A DNA stretch of 64,000 nucleotides from Embiotoca jacksoni (Eukaryota; Chordata; Actinopteri; Embiotocidae): NCBI GenBank assembly GCA_022577435.1, contig JAKOON010000022.1, forward strand, positions 10,414,730 to 10,478,729. The letters are read 5' to 3'. The position numbers were made by a program, and so were the translations under genes. Position 1 is the first letter of the stretch, and every line of letters starts with the position of its first letter. Under the pieces are notes generated by a model. It had not been told where the DNA came from and searched no databases. It saw nothing but the letters and a program-made list of their open reading frames with translations. Below, piece by piece: positions 23,515 through 36,492 of the stretch.

Positions 23515-26500
23515 ATTGAAAGGATGCTCAGTGGCATTGCCGGTTCCTCCAACTCCTCAGCAAGAACAGCGCCTGTTGTGTTTATGTTTTATACTCCATC
23601 CTGATGAGGCTGCAGCAGAGGGACGTGATGGTGGGGGGGGGGGGCAGAGGGGGTGAGAGTGTATGATGCAGCGGAGGAGTGATTACTCGGCGTGGAGCTG
23701 AGGGATGAGAGCCGAACGGGTATTTTATTTTGTCAATTGGAGTGTGCAAATGGAAATGTCAGAGCGGCCAGAAAACTAATGAATCTGATAGGAGAGATGC
23801 CACCTCTCTCGCCGAACGCCTGATCAATTGCCATTGTCTTCTCTGGGCGCTGATGTTCTCCGTTGTTATTTTTTTTGATTGTTTTCTCCGCCTGGCCTGG
23901 CTGCTTGCGGTTAAGAGTTTGATGGTGAACTTTGATTCGGGGAAATAAAGGAATCGATCCAAGATGGGAATCAATGCTTTCATCTGTTACTTACAAGTCC
24001 GGCCCTGCGAAAAGTGATTTTGGATTAGAGTTTTCTAACTCAGTTAGCGGAGTAAACATAAACAAAGGATGGTGTGTCGGCCCCTTGAACACTTTGGCAG
24101 CTTCTTGCCTGGATCACAGATGAAAACAATCACTTTAGTCTCGCTTGTTTCTACATTTGCATTTAGTGACAGATTCACGCTGATACTGAAATTCCCTGAT
24201 GGCAATAACAGAAAATAACTTGTCTCGCATCAATTAAGCAAGTAACTTCCATAACCTTGGAGCATTTTTTTGTGTGTATCAGTGAGACAAAGTGACAGAT
24301 GTGCTTAGTTTAAATTTAGACTGACAAAGATCCAGTGTGTCAGGGCTTTGTGCTTGTTCAGTCACAATTTTTGGTTACACGATGAGAGGCTGCGAGCGCC
24401 GCGCCGGATGAAAAGAAAACCCTGCATTTGCACTATTCTGTTTTGACAAGCAGACTAATTTCTGCCCAGGGTCATCAATATTTCTGACACTTCAGTGGTG
24501 TCATAAATATAGAATGAATGTCCCTTTGTTGTGCTCGGGGAGCTACATGTCTCCGAGCATCAACAACAACAACAAAAAAAACCCACTTGGATCCGTTTGT
24601 TAGCTTGTTCAGTCGGTTGACGAGACCACCATCCGGTCCCTCCGGAGTCTGTCTGTTTTCAATATCATGCATCATAAACAATATCCAATTTGGACTATTG
24701 AACTATGAAAATACACTGCACAAGCAGGGGAGGGAGATGACAAGAACTCAACCAGCTGTTTGAGTGATGGGCAACAGCACTGGTTTGGCCTGAAACAATT
24801 CAAATTGCTGTTGTGATTTTCTTCTCATGAGTAGGAAAGAAAAGTGATGTTTTTATCTTTAGAAAATGAAGATGTACTAGTGGAATCAGTGTTGTTATGT
24901 CTTAGCTATAAAAAAAAATAAATAAATGAAAAAAAGGTATCGAGTCATTTGGCTGCCTTCCTGAATCCCACGCTAATGTGGCTTTGGTTGAGTATCTGTA
25001 TCTGTCTCCTGATTGCTGTGGGCTTTAAGACCTCTTTGTTGTAAGAGCGGCCCAGTTCCTTTGATCGAATCCCCCTCATTACCTCAGTTCTTCTTTGATT
25101 CTGATCAGGCTCAACAACCCCTCTCACACTTTCTCACCTTGCTAATCCTTTCGCCAGAGTCGTGAACGATGGCACTTGCTCAATCTTTACACCCTCCATT
25201 TGAAGCCAGCGGGGAGGACCCGGCAACAAGCGTCTCCCGGCTCCAAAAAAGGAAAAAGCCAATAGAGGCAGAAATAGTCATTTCTCAGAATTGAGATCCA
25301 GCAAACAGCCTTTCCCGCTAATGGCCCGCAGGACAAAGAGAGAGAAGCCAGGCCCTCGTTATCACCCCTGTTTTTTTGGACACACTTCAGAGGAGCAAGG
25401 AAAGCTTTCTCTTTTGACAGAATTGAGACATGGCTTACAAATGGCGCAAATCGCTACAGATAGTCACACAGAGTAAATAAATAGGAGGCTTTTAGTCAGA
25501 TTGATTTATTTTTCAGCCTTTTTCTGGACAAGGTTTTCTTTATGGATTTCAACAAATTCACCAGTAAGCCTTCCCAGAACCATCTGAGAGCATTTCAGTC
25601 CCCAGTGAGAGAAAAATGTAAAACATCCCCTCCAGAGAGAATAATATGTTATTGGGACAATAATGAATGTGATGGTATTCCACAGTCTGCTTCTAATTCC
25701 ACGATTAACATAATACAATTTAATAGGTCACTCTGTTTCTTTTATTTCATAGACGAACAGCTTTCAGTCAGAGGAAATACTCATTCTGGATGTGTGTATT
25801 ATGGAGGAGAGCAGATTGCCAGCCTGTTAACTACCCCGCTCCCTTCATTTCAATTGCAAATAATCCACATAGACAATTTATGTACAACACAATTATCATC
25901 AATATGAAACGGTCATTCAGTTTTTACCACAATCTCATCTAAAAACTGGTGGATTTGTCTTCTGTGGAGAGGAGAGGAAACACACAGGAGAGAGGAGAAA
26001 AACTACTCGGCGAGAACGGAAACAACGAGTAAAAAGGGAATCTATCAAAAAGATAATGAAGATCAAACATGCAGCATTGGTTATTGTTATTCTAGTTTCC
26101 AGGGAAGCGTGTAATGAACTGCAGGAATATGGTTGTTTTGTATAACCTTACTGTGAGCCGCATGCGGCTCCGCAGTGTATGGAGTCACACAGAGCTGCCA
26201 TCCGCACATACTGGGGGGTTGGGAGGATGATTGATGGTAGACTGCAGCCATTTGTGTGTTCATTTTGGGAGCGACTTTAAAACACTGGTGTAAACAGCCC
26301 TGACAGACAGCAGGGAGAGACGCCGTCTTCTCCCTCCTCTCACTTGATTAGCATCACGACCTGAACGAGGGACCAAACTGATGAGTATCGTGTGTATAAA
26401 TGTGCTTAGCGTGCAGAAAGAGTGCCCAGCTATGAACAGTAATTTGAAACCTACACGGTTGAGAGGTAGTGTACAGCACTTTTGCCCCACTGATGGCCAT

Positions 26501-27285
26501 TGCCCACACTGCAGGTGTTCCTCTGCTGAATGGATCTCATAAGCCGCAACTTCCTTCTAATAAAATCCATGCCTCTCTCCATCCAACACAACACTGCCAT
26601 TATTGCATCAAAGAATAAGGCCATCCGTTTGGATGACAGAGACACGCAGAGCCGTTTTATTTAGGCCAAAGGCCCCTTTGGTTTCCTGTACACAAACAAT
26701 CTGGAGCTTAGTACATGGCGGTGGTGTTAAAATGCACTTTAGATAACTGACACCTTTTTGTAAGATTAATGCTAGGGAGGCCGTTGTCTCCGGGAAAAAA
26801 AACAAAAAAAACCCTCCAGAATTTAAAAATACAGCCCTCCTCTTTCCCTAAGCCTCTTCCAACAGATGAGTACCTCAAAACAACGGTTGCTTACCCGCCC
26901 GCCTGCCCCGGCGAGCACCTGCACTCCACTTTGAGTTACCGAGGGTCATTTGCCCGATCCACTTTCAACAGTGCACGTTGGAGTTGTTGGTTGGTCGTCA
27001 GCTTACCCCTCTTCTTTAGGCTGGTTCAGCGCCTCGGACCTCTGTTGCTCTGCCCACGGCTTCTCTGCGAGTGTCCGATGGCATACGAAGTCCGCCGTTG
27101 CCTGGACTTCTGTGGACCAACGTTTGCCCACGCAAGATGGGCGTTGTTATCAAAAACCCTCCTTGTATGTTCTCACCTCAGGGTGAGTGCGATGTAGGAT
27201 GTAGTCCCCATCCAGGGAGAGGAGTAGAATTTAGGGGACTCGACATTTCCCAGTTTTTACCAATTCTGAAACAGCAACTTGTTCT

Positions 27286-27450
27286 CCAGGATGTTCTACC
27301 ATTGAAGCAGGCTTCATATCTGAGGCGGACACGCACTTGTATCTGTAGAACAGCCAATAGGAACGCCCTCCCATGAGTGTCCGCCAGGGGTTACATTTTC
27401 TAAAGCCTGAATACACAGCCAGGAGGAGATGCAGAAGTTGAATGCAACAC
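27286..27450. repeat. Probable dispersed teleost repeat
   Basis: CTGAGGCGGACACG, AGAACAGCCAATAGGAACGC, TTTTCTAAAGCCTGAA and AGGAGATGCAGAAGT match a fish repeat I recall. No second copy was seen in this window. Confidence 0.35.
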
Positions 27451-30393
27451 GATCAAAAGTTATTTGAAATTATCCTCCCCAATTATGCAAAATAAAAATC
27501 CCTGTCCACCCCAGCTTTGAAAATATATTTGAAATACAAGTAACAGAAATATGATTCTCCTGATGAAGAGTGACAAGCAAAAGTAATGTTTTCCCCTTCT
27601 TCAGATGCCCGGCAATTAAATTGATTTCCAAATTGTGGGACTGTATCTGTATCTGAGGAGTGTAAGACCATGGTCCCGTTCAAAGATGGCTTGATTTGAT
27701 TGTCGACCGTTGAACACATGCCTGAATTCTTCAGTTCTCTGAACCTTGCTTAAAATGGATCCGGAGCTGTTGCCAAAGCAACAACTGCAAGTCCACACCT
27801 GCAAAATTTAAGATTATGTAAAATTAGGTGGACGGCGACCAAGACTTTTCAAGATGAAACCCAAACAGCAACAAGGGACTTCTTCATTTAGACAGACTGA
27901 GAAATGTTGATGCAGTGAGGAATCGGATGAAAGCGCGTATGTTGTTGAAAAAACATCTGTTGTGGAAATTTTCACAATTTAATTTTCATTGTCTGAACCT
28001 CTCAAATAATAGGCTAAAATAAAAGAGTCTGTTAAAATAAGCAATGCAAGTTTTTTATATATAATATAAGAATACAGTGAGGGAAGAAGTGCATTCAACT
28101 CGGTGTTTCTGAGTGTAATAAGACAAATAGAACCAGAAATTGTATACATGACATTTTATTATGACATTATCACCCAAACATGAAATGTATTTACTTTGTA
28201 ATCTGTATAAGACTGAAACAGTATTTTAATTGGGAGTCATTCAGTTTTTAATTATAGACAAATTATTCAAATGCTTTAATGCAGTTTTGCAGAACCTTGG
28301 ATTTCAATTCCTGGTTTCAAAATGCCTTAAATCTTCTATTTGAGACCAACCAATAAGATCTAATGGTTTTCATCTCACATCAAATAGGTTGAAGTTGATT
28401 TCTAAACTTGAAATTACTACAGCAGCCATTATTACAGCAGCTGTATAAATGTCCCCTTTCTAATCTGCCTTCATTTGAAAGTAAAATCTCATTTAAAAAA
28501 AACAACAATGTTTATTTACCCAAGAATAACAAACCAAATATTTAACTGTACCAAGATGAACCAGGTTAGATGTGTGAGAACTGGCCGAATAATTTGAGCT
28601 GGCTAAAATCATGTTTGCTCAGATTAGTCGAGTCGTGTTTAAAGCTGTTCCAGCTAAAAGAAAAGGGTTTTTGTCGGAAACAAACATTATGAAAATGGCC
28701 ATGCACTAGCATAGTAGGATTTCATGTGCCTTTTTTAAAAAAAAATGTTATTCTAACTTAATGTCTCTCCTTAATTTTGTGCTTTCTGCTGCCAACCTGC
28801 TGTGCTGACACCTCACTTACTAATCAACAACAAAAATCACAAAACCAGCAACTTAAAAACAAAACTGTACTTAATTTGTTTAACTGCGTCTGAGCATCAT
28901 TTAATGTTTGCTTTTTATTTTTTTTTGCCGTCATGCCTTTTGAGACCAAAATGCTTACTTTACTTTTTTCTGAAAACCCACAATTTATGGCATTTTAACT
29001 GCTGCAAAGGGTAACATTATTTATCTTTGTTTCAGTGATGAATGAAACTAACACAAAAACAAATAGATTTCTTGTAAATCTTTTTACCTGTGTATCTATT
29101 CTCTATGTTCTTTACTGAGCATTCCCGATAGATGACAGTCAGTGGACTAAATTCAGAAGAAGAAACACAATCGCACATAAAGCAGACCAAAGTAAAACTC
29201 ATTAAGGTTAAAGTTTCTTAATTCCCGATCATTTCCATCTCCTCCTCTCAAACGCTCCCCTGGTTAAATGAAAAATCGTGACAGTTGGCTCTATCAATCT
29301 GGTCTGTGCATAATTACCAGAGGAGATTGGGATTTCTGCATGCTTCTGCAAATATCATTTCTTTAGGTATTTATTACTGCAATTACTAAAGGCAGGGAGT
29401 CTTCATTGTATCCTGCTTGAACAACTAACGAAGCTTTCACCTGCCTGACGCGGGTCTGCAGCAGGTCGTTTTACAGATGGATCAGAGTGAAGCATTATGT
29501 AAACATGCCTGCGAGTTCTTCTGGGGGACTATAACCGCAGGTGGCTCTTCCACCATTTCACAACAGGACTTTAATGATCAGCGATGATTAATGTGTGCTA
29601 CCGTGAATATCGATGGCCTGCCTAGCACTAATGATTCTGATGGGAGCAACGGTCCATCTGTGCCATGAGGCTGACAATGCTTTGTAAATCTCAAGGAAAA
29701 AAAAACGGGTGTTCCTCCGTGTCCTTACGTGTTTGCTTGTAAGGAACATGCCGATTTGTGGTTTTTTTTTCCTTTATTCCAATCCCAATCCGTGATTAAC
29801 GTGAGCACATGCATGTGAATAACTCATTAGTCCCCGCATTGATCCGACTCGAGCACAAGCTGCGTGCCCACTTCATAGAGGAAACTGCAACAGGTTAAAC
29901 GGAGGCAGCAATCATTCAGTTGCCCGGGAAACCAATCATCTGTTTGAGAATGGGTCTTCCAATTAGTGAAAAAGCCCTCTGTGGAGTCATATCACTCCAA
30001 CATTCAATCCAGGTTGATTTTTCACGGTGACCGCAGCAAGACCTATGGTTGCTTATTTATCAATATGACGGGTTACTTACATTTAGAAGCCTCCAATTTG
30101 CCCGGCCTTCTGACTGGATTGGCTTCCTCTTTGTATGTGTAAACTCAGTGATGTCTTGTGAATCAGAAAACGTGTGAAAGCACTAAAACGGAAACGGCTC
30201 ACAGCAGCTGGGTTTTTGCAGGGCACTTTGCACGTATGTCAGTGTGTGTGCATGTAGACGCGTGTGAATGCTCGTGTGGTTATAATTGCGACGCAGCGAC
30301 TGGAAAGAAAACAAAAAAAAAAAACACATTATTTTTAGGTGGGGTAGGGATGGTAATGGAAATGTCAACAGGAAGAGGACGGACAGCAGAAAT

Positions 30394-30395
<2 letters not shown>

Positions 30396-30431
<36 letters not shown>
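30396..30431. repeat. (CA)n microsatellite
   Basis: CA run of about 36 bp. Confidence 0.96.
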
Positions 30432-30432
<1 letters not shown>

Positions 30433-31027
30433 TGGCTTTTGATTGCTCGCTCTTTGATGGATCGTACCAAATCTGCTGTGACATTCTGTCTCTACTTTTC
30501 AGGAAATACACAGCAATGCATGTTCAGAATAGCGATGCACTGGATGAATTCCGGCTCACTGAAGATACATGTTTTGGATGAAAAATTCACCTGTCGCTGG
30601 CATTAACATCAACCTCAGTGTAAACACATCAAAAAGACAACCAGTTCACACTGCTGCAGCAAAACTTTTTTTTTTGATTAATAAAGGCTCGCCATCTTAA
30701 TATATGTTCGCACTTCACAAAACTCCAAATGCATTTTTACTGTCTTGAAAGCAATCAGTGCTTCAGTATTGCAATCCATAGGTCACCCAGTTGTTTTTCC
30801 AATAACTGCCCATAAAGGACTCTTAAAAGCAAGCACTGCCATTAAATCTAGTGTTAGCAGCAGCATTGTAAATGCATGTTGACATTTCACTTTTCATTGG
30901 AATGCGGGTGCCTGTAGCTACACCAGCTGACCTACGTGGAAGTTTGTAACTTTAATAAGCTGATAATTCAAACATATAAAAGTGCCTGTAGCGGCTCGAA
31001 CATTGTTTGATTTCTGCAGCCCTTCCA

Positions 31028-31030
<3 letters not shown>

Positions 31031-31064
<34 letters not shown>
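31031..31064. repeat. (AT)17 microsatellite
   Basis: Perfect, self-complementary AT run followed by more AT-rich sequence. Confidence 0.95.
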
Positions 31065-31070
<6 letters not shown>

Positions 31071-31344
31071 TATATCTTATCTCTGATAGAAGGGAAATTA
31101 AATATTGTATTGCAGCTTTCAAAAAGGAAAAGAAAAAAAAACATTTATCCAGGCTGGTGTCAGAATAAAATTAGTATAAATATGAGGTATTTGGAGAATT
31201 ATTAAATGCAAAGTGTTTAAATTGTATCCTCCTCCATGCTCGAGGGAATTACTCATTGTAATACATTTGTTCCTATATGCACTCTGTTATAATAGCAGGT
31301 CTGAATCAACTGAATAATACTATAAAATTTAAACAGGCTTATGA

Positions 31345-31367
31345 TTTTTTTTTTTTTTTTTTTTTTT
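31345..31367. repeat. Poly(T) run
   Basis: About 23 T. A second run of about 29 T lies at 31627-31655. Confidence 0.92.
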
Positions 31368-31626
31368 ATACATTTCCTGTGCTGCATTTATTTCATCTAA
31401 AAGGAAATTCACCTGCCAGCCACCGACTTAATGGTTGCCTTGTGTTAGGAATGAAATAAATAAATGTGCTATTGAACTTGCACCTCCCACCGGTGGATTG
31501 CACCACCAAATCTCAGGCCGCCTGACAATGATCCTCGCAAAATTAAAAAATGAATATGTAACCAGTTGGAGGACCACATCTATAAGCCTTCACAGAGAAT
31601 GTTATATCTGCCTCAGTGCAGATGGC

Positions 31627-31655
31627 TTTTTTTTTTTTTTTTTTTTTTTTTTTTT
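31627..31655. repeat. Poly(T) run
   Basis: About 29 uninterrupted T. Confidence 0.92.
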
Positions 31656-32913
31656 CTCAATAGAACAAGGTGGTTTTAATATCTAAAATATTTGAAGATT
31701 CAGCGAGAAACATAATTTCTCCTTCCTCACTGCGGATTAAATGGTGACAGCTCGCTGGATCTTTTCATGTGGGATTTAAGTTAAATCCAGAGGTTTTTTT
31801 TGTTTTTTTTTCCCCTAATATAGGTTGCTTTGAATGTACAAATTCAGACAAGAAAAAGCTATCTCCCAAACTCGTACGGCTGTCAGAGGAGGGGGAGAAA
31901 ACAAAGAGATCGAGGAAATGCATGAGATTGGGACAGACAGCAGAAGAGATGAGTTTCCGGATAACATTCAGCTTACTCACTCAAGTATGAAATCAAATCA
32001 CGAGTTGTAAAACAAAAACAAAAAAGAAATATTAAAAATAAACAAAAACAATATGGCTACTATCCATGAGCTGCTTTAATGTCAAAGAACATGTTTGGTC
32101 GGTGAACTCATTTAGTGGCTCCTTTGGCTGTCATGTTGTGTTTCTCCAAGAACAGCGGGCAGAGGGAGATGGAAGCTGTAACACCTCTGGGTATGAGAGG
32201 TTGGCTGGAGTGGGTGTGTTAGCTGTTTTTTTGTTCTCTCCTGGAGTCTCCCATTTGTATCACAGAGTGACCTTGAACGTACGTTTGCACGTTTTTCTAT
32301 ATGACAACATGGCCATGTGGGTTTTTCAGCTCTGCCAGGCTTGTTTGTGCTGCTGTGTTTGTGCCTCCGTTTGCAAAGAGACAGTGTCAGCCTGACCTGA
32401 GCGTTACCTGAGGAGCACGGCACGTCATACTTTAACTCCCTTTGTCTTTGACTGATGGCCGGGCTCTAAAAGCCTCTGTCCATGGTGCTGAAGGCTGGCC
32501 TGATGTATGAGTGTTAGCCCCTGTTTGATAAATCCGGCATGTCATTCCGCCTCTGACAACCATTCATCATGCCCGGCTTTCTCATGTGAAATGTTCTGCG
32601 TGCTGGATAATTCAGTAAGACAAATAAAATGTGAGTCCTGAAGCTTCGACTCGGCTCTGTCCCCCGTCCTGCCTGACTTTTCTTTTCTGTACTGTACTTT
32701 ATCTCTGTGTCGTAGGGACGCTGTGTCCCTGTCCTAGCGTGAGCAGCAGCAGCTGTAGCCTTAGCACAGCGACTATATTCAGATCAGCTGAAGGACGAAC
32801 ATGTTCTTAATGAGGCGGCTAATGAGTTCTGTTCTTTTGTTGCTGTTTTTTTTTTTCTTTTCTTCTTCCAAGGGTTAGGACGACCATTCGACCATTCAGC
32901 CGAGCCCCTTGAC

Positions 32914-32937
32914 TCCCCCCCCCCCCCCCCCCCCCCC
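32914..32937. repeat. Poly(C)24 homopolymer
   Basis: Uninterrupted C run downstream of the predicted lrrn3 polyadenylation site. Confidence 0.94.
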
Positions 32938-33149
32938 TGCAGTCTGACTCGAAAGAGGTTTTTTTTTGTTCCGTACCACTTGGCCATTATCAATATTTAG
33001 TTTTACATTCTTGCAGTTCAAATGTAACACAAAAGTCATGGCATATTTCACTGTCGGTACGCCATGAGTAGATGATGACAAAAAGCACACATGGTAATGT
33101 TACTATGACAAATATAAGAAAAAAAGATAAGAGAGAAAGTAGGCAATTG

Positions 33150-34362
33150 TTTGTAAAAGAAACAATGACATTTATTTTTTTTCTTAGCGCTTTTCTTAAT
33201 TAGTCTGTTGTGCCCATTGATCACATATAATACAGTTAATATAAAAATGGCTTTTTAACTTTACACCCAAAGCAACAACGAAATGTTTTCTTAAAATATG
33301 TATGCTAAAAATACTGAGAAAGTATTTCCACTAAAAGTACTGGAAAATAGCTTGTGATTCTGCAATGATGACATGACCATGTTTTGCTGTGGCTGACGAA
33401 TTCCCACCATTTCTCTTCTGTTTACCTCATGTAGTTCTTGTTGTAGGCACTTACCAGAACATCCCAAACCACTTCTTGAGGCGGTAACACATCACTCACC
33501 TCAGTTTTAATTAACCTGTTCTATTTGTTTTAGTCCAATGTGTCCACATTTTTTCCCAGTCACCGTTGCAATGAGAACTACAAAGCATAAACAGCCATTT
33601 GGCAAATATCGTCTCCAGACACCCATTCTGTAGCTGAATTTCATTAAGCTTAATGTGACGCTGTAATCAAAAGTAGTCTGCTCCTTGCCTTAATTTAAAA
33701 CCCATTTAAACTGTTCACATACAGAGGATTTGTCATTACATCAACATAATAGAATATATAACAATATTTCCATGAAAAATCAAGAATCCATTTTTAAATA
33801 GAAAAAGGGGGGTATATTTCATCAAAAGGCTTACACCATAGTCACTGTTATTTGTCTACTCTACTAAATCTCCCTTCCCATAATAGACAGGTGTTATTAC
33901 TGGATCTCTAACTCGTCTATGGATGTTTGACAAAGCACAGACGGTATTGCTCGGGACCACACGGACAGTTCCACAACTCTGAACACATTTAACAGTCAAT
34001 TACAAGAGAGTTGACCATCATCATCATCATCATTATCATCATCATCTTTGCTTTCTTTTCTCTGCCTGCATTTCTGTATGAATGGTGCTGAAATATATCG
34101 TTTTGCAGTAAATACCACTTACTGTTGATGTTAGCTTGGTTTGATGTAACGGTTACAAAGCCACCATTTCAACTAGGGTTGAAACTGGGATAGCATGTAG
34201 TCTATTTTAAACTGCTCCATCTCAGTCCAATAATAGTTTTGCCAGAGTATCTGAGCTGGGGACCAGCAATGCCTTTGAAAACAGTACAACATCGTCCACC
34301 CCTGCCCGTGGCCTTGTCCGTTCACTGTAGTTGGTGTGTGGTGCTCTACAAAGTTGCGCTTC
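33150..34362 (-). other. lrrn3: Putative 3' UTR of lrrn3
   Basis: From the lrrn3 stop codon the minus strand continues through about 1.2 kb of AT-rich sequence free of recognised transposons. It reaches an AATAAA (plus-strand TTTATT at 33171-33176), so cleavage near 33150 is predicted. A (GAT)n run in mRNA sense occupies 34016-34046. The end point is inferred from the signal alone; an earlier or later site is possible. Confidence 0.45.
33171..33176 (-). terminator. lrrn3: Candidate polyadenylation signal of lrrn3
   Basis: AATAAA on the minus strand, 1.19 kb after the stop codon. It is a strong canonical hexamer on the correct strand. Confidence 0.45.
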
Positions 34363-36492
34363 TTAAAAGGCATTGTCAGATACATTTATGACTGTGGCTT
34401 TTACTTCCACTCCACTTGGCAGTCCCTTACCCGAAACCCACAGCTTTGTGAAGAAAGAAGAGTGCATACCGGTAGCCTCCACTGATGTCAGCGAAGCTTT
34501 GGAGTCCCATTTCCTTATATCCCCATAAAGGTGGTGGTTCCTCAGAGACACATAAATAAACAGGCAGGCCACTGAAATCACAGCCAAGAGCACACCAAAG
34601 ACAGTGATTACTGCTGCATCCCATTTTTCTGTGTCCTTGACTGCCAGCTCTAATCCCTTAGTGGTGACATTGACACATTTGGTGTCGTGGTTGTAGTGGA
34701 TGCTGCGGATATCCACACACACTTTGTACAGAGTTGCGGGGCTGAGATGGGTGAGGTTGTAGGCCTGGATGTCTGAGGGAACCCTGGTGGTAAACGCTGT
34801 GGTGGGATGGTTTGCATCTGATACAGTGTACCATTTAATGTTGGGGGTCAGGGTGCTGGGGCCGGACTTCCAGGACACCAGAATAGAGTTCGTCTCCACT
34901 GATTTGACTACAATGTTCAGAGACCCATTTGAAGGTTTGGGAAAATATCCATTCACTTCTACTGAAACGGATTTAAGATCAGCTCCGACCAGATTGTGGG
35001 CAACACAGGTGTAAACACCGGCTTCATTTTCTGTTATATCGTAGATGTCAAATGTTCCCTCTGGATGCATGTAGAACTTATCAGACATGGTGTTCGGCAG
35101 GACCCTGGTGCCAGACGGGGTGATCCAGTAGATGTCCGGCTCTGGTTCGGCAAAGGCCCGACAATGGAGTGACACGGAGCTCCCATTCTGTGCTTTAATA
35201 TGCCCTGGCATGCTTTCAGGAGATATTAGCGGCAGACAAATCTCCATCATCTCCCTGAAGTGCACCTGTCGGACATGCTGGCCCTCGTACTCCGGAGGCT
35301 CTACACAGTACAGTGAATCGGGCTCCATGAAGCGAATGTTGGTCTTGTTCATGTTCATCCAGCGGACTACACAGTCACAGCGGATAGGGTTGCTGTGCAT
35401 GCTGACCTCTCTGAGGTTAGGGAGAGATTCGACAGTAATCCTGTGGAGGGCACTGAGAGCATTACCGTTTAACATGAGGGTTTCCAGTCGCGGCAGTTTG
35501 TAGAAAGCATTAGGATGTATGTAGGATAGTTTAGGATTGTTAGTGGCTTCTATTTTTGTCAGTTCAGGGAGGTTATTGAGGGCAAAGCTGTCAATGGAAA
35601 CTAGCTCTGGCATGCTATTAATCCCCAATTCTTTAAGATGGAGCATATCCACAAAGTCCCCTCTCTGTATCCTCGCAATGGGGTTTTTATTTAGATCCAA
35701 AAACTTAAGATTTTTTACATTTCTCAGGGCAGAATGAGGCACCTCAGGGAAAATATTATCATAGAAAGAGATACTCTCCAAGTTATCAAGCCCAGCCAGT
35801 GCATCGTCAGGAAGCTGCGACACGTTCATTCTAGTGAGAACAAGACTGCGGAGGTTACTGAGAGGTTTGAAGTTCATATCATCAATAGAAAGAACTGGAT
35901 TTTCACCAATCATTAGGATCTCTAGATTTGGCATGGGTTCAAACCACTCCCTTTTAATAACCTTCAGCTTGTTAGAATTGAGGTGAAGTCGCACAAGGTT
36001 GGTGAGACCTTGGAAAGCCATCGGGGATATGGACGAGATGATGTTGTGATTCATGTAGAGCTCCTGAAGGTTTGTCACTTCTGACAGACATCGCTCGGGT
36101 AGCTCTCGTATCCAGTTCTCCTCCATATGAAGGGACAGGAGCTGAGGAAGATTTCCCAGATGGATGTCGCTGATTGAGGAAAAGTTGTTTTGCGATAAAT
36201 CAATCTCTGTGATGTTAGCCAGATAATCCAAAGGTTTGTCAATCTTGGCAACATTGTTTGTTTGCAGTAATAGTACTTGTGTGCCCATTGGCAATTTTTC
36301 TGGTAGGCTAAAGAGTCCCAAGTCATTGCAGTCTACTGTCTGCGCCTCCATGTACACTGAACTGGGAGAAAACCAGGGTCTAATCTCGCATACACAGAGC
36401 TTTGGGCAGTCAGGCCTCACCTCGGTGGCCACAACAAAAGAGGCCATGGCCAAGCCAATAAAGAGCCGATCCACAAATGACACGTCCTTCAT
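34363..36492 (-). CDS. lrrn3: Leucine-rich repeat neuronal protein 3 (LRRN3-like)
   Basis: An intact, intronless 709-residue type I membrane protein of the neuronal LRR (NLRR/LRRN) family, known as cell-surface proteins of the nervous system. Visible order: signal peptide 1-22 (ending VVA); LRRNT with C29, C33, C35, C55; about 12 LRRs over 70-365; LRRCT with C372, C374, C396, C419; Ig-like C2 about 425-515 (C444, W456, YTC at 494-496); FN3 about 524-612; transmembrane helix 626-648; 61-residue cytoplasmic tail. N-glycosylation sequons lie at N93, N103, N223, N382, N436, N522, N579 and N608. The MKD start, RFMEPDSLYCVEPPEYEG and VRQVHFREMMEICLPLI favour LRRN3 over LRRN1/2. Length equals the family norm. 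The ATG has A at -3, and an in-frame TGA 81 nt upstream (36571-36573) fixes the start. The tail is unusual: the ELYPPLINLWE motif of human LRRN1/3 is degraded, while KATVI is kept. Teleosts may have two lrrn3 copies; I cannot say which this is. Confidence 0.97.
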   Translation of the reverse strand: MKDVSFVDRLFIGLAMASFVVATEVRPDCPKLCVCEIRPWFSPSSVYMEAQTVDCNDLGLFSLPEKLPMGTQVLLLQTNNVAKIDKPLDYLANITEIDLSQNNFSSISDIHLGNLPQLLSLHMEENWIRELPERCLSEVTNLQELYMNHNIISSISPMAFQGLTNLVRLHLNSNKLKVIKREWFEPMPNLEILMIGENPVLSIDDMNFKPLSNLRSLVLTRMNVSQLPDDALAGLDNLESISFYDNIFPEVPHSALRNVKNLKFLDLNKNPIARIQRGDFVDMLHLKELGINSMPELVSIDSFALNNLPELTKIEATNNPKLSYIHPNAFYKLPRLETLMLNGNALSALHRITVESLPNLREVSMHSNPIRCDCVVRWMNMNKTNIRFMEPDSLYCVEPPEYEGQHVRQVHFREMMEICLPLISPESMPGHIKAQNGSSVSLHCRAFAEPEPDIYWITPSGTRVLPNTMSDKFYMHPEGTFDIYDITENEAGVYTCVAHNLVGADLKSVSVEVNGYFPKPSNGSLNIVVKSVETNSILVSWKSGPSTLTPNIKWYTVSDANHPTTAFTTRVPSDIQAYNLTHLSPATLYKVCVDIRSIHYNHDTKCVNVTTKGLELAVKDTEKWDAAVITVFGVLLAVISVACLFIYVSLRNHHLYGDIRKWDSKASLTSVEATGMHSSFFTKLWVSGKGLPSGVEVKATVINVSDNAF

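Larger units (their letters stand above)
22215..33150. other. Long gene-free stretch downstream of lrrn3
   Basis: I see no coding exon. Simple repeats are listed separately. The segments 24950-26000 and 29200-30150 have few simple repeats and contain several homeodomain-like TAATTA/ATTAC cores. They are plausible places for conserved enhancers, but the sequence alone does not establish this. Long open frames such as 25542-25907 and 26769-27197 have no recognisable domain. Confidence 0.45.

Noticed and set aside
25542..25907. 121-codon open frame
   Set aside because: No domain, signal or splice context; composition resembles chance in AT-rich non-coding DNA.
26769..27197. 142-codon open frame
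   Set aside because: No recognisable domain. A probable dispersed repeat lies just downstream and the frame starts in an A-rich tract.
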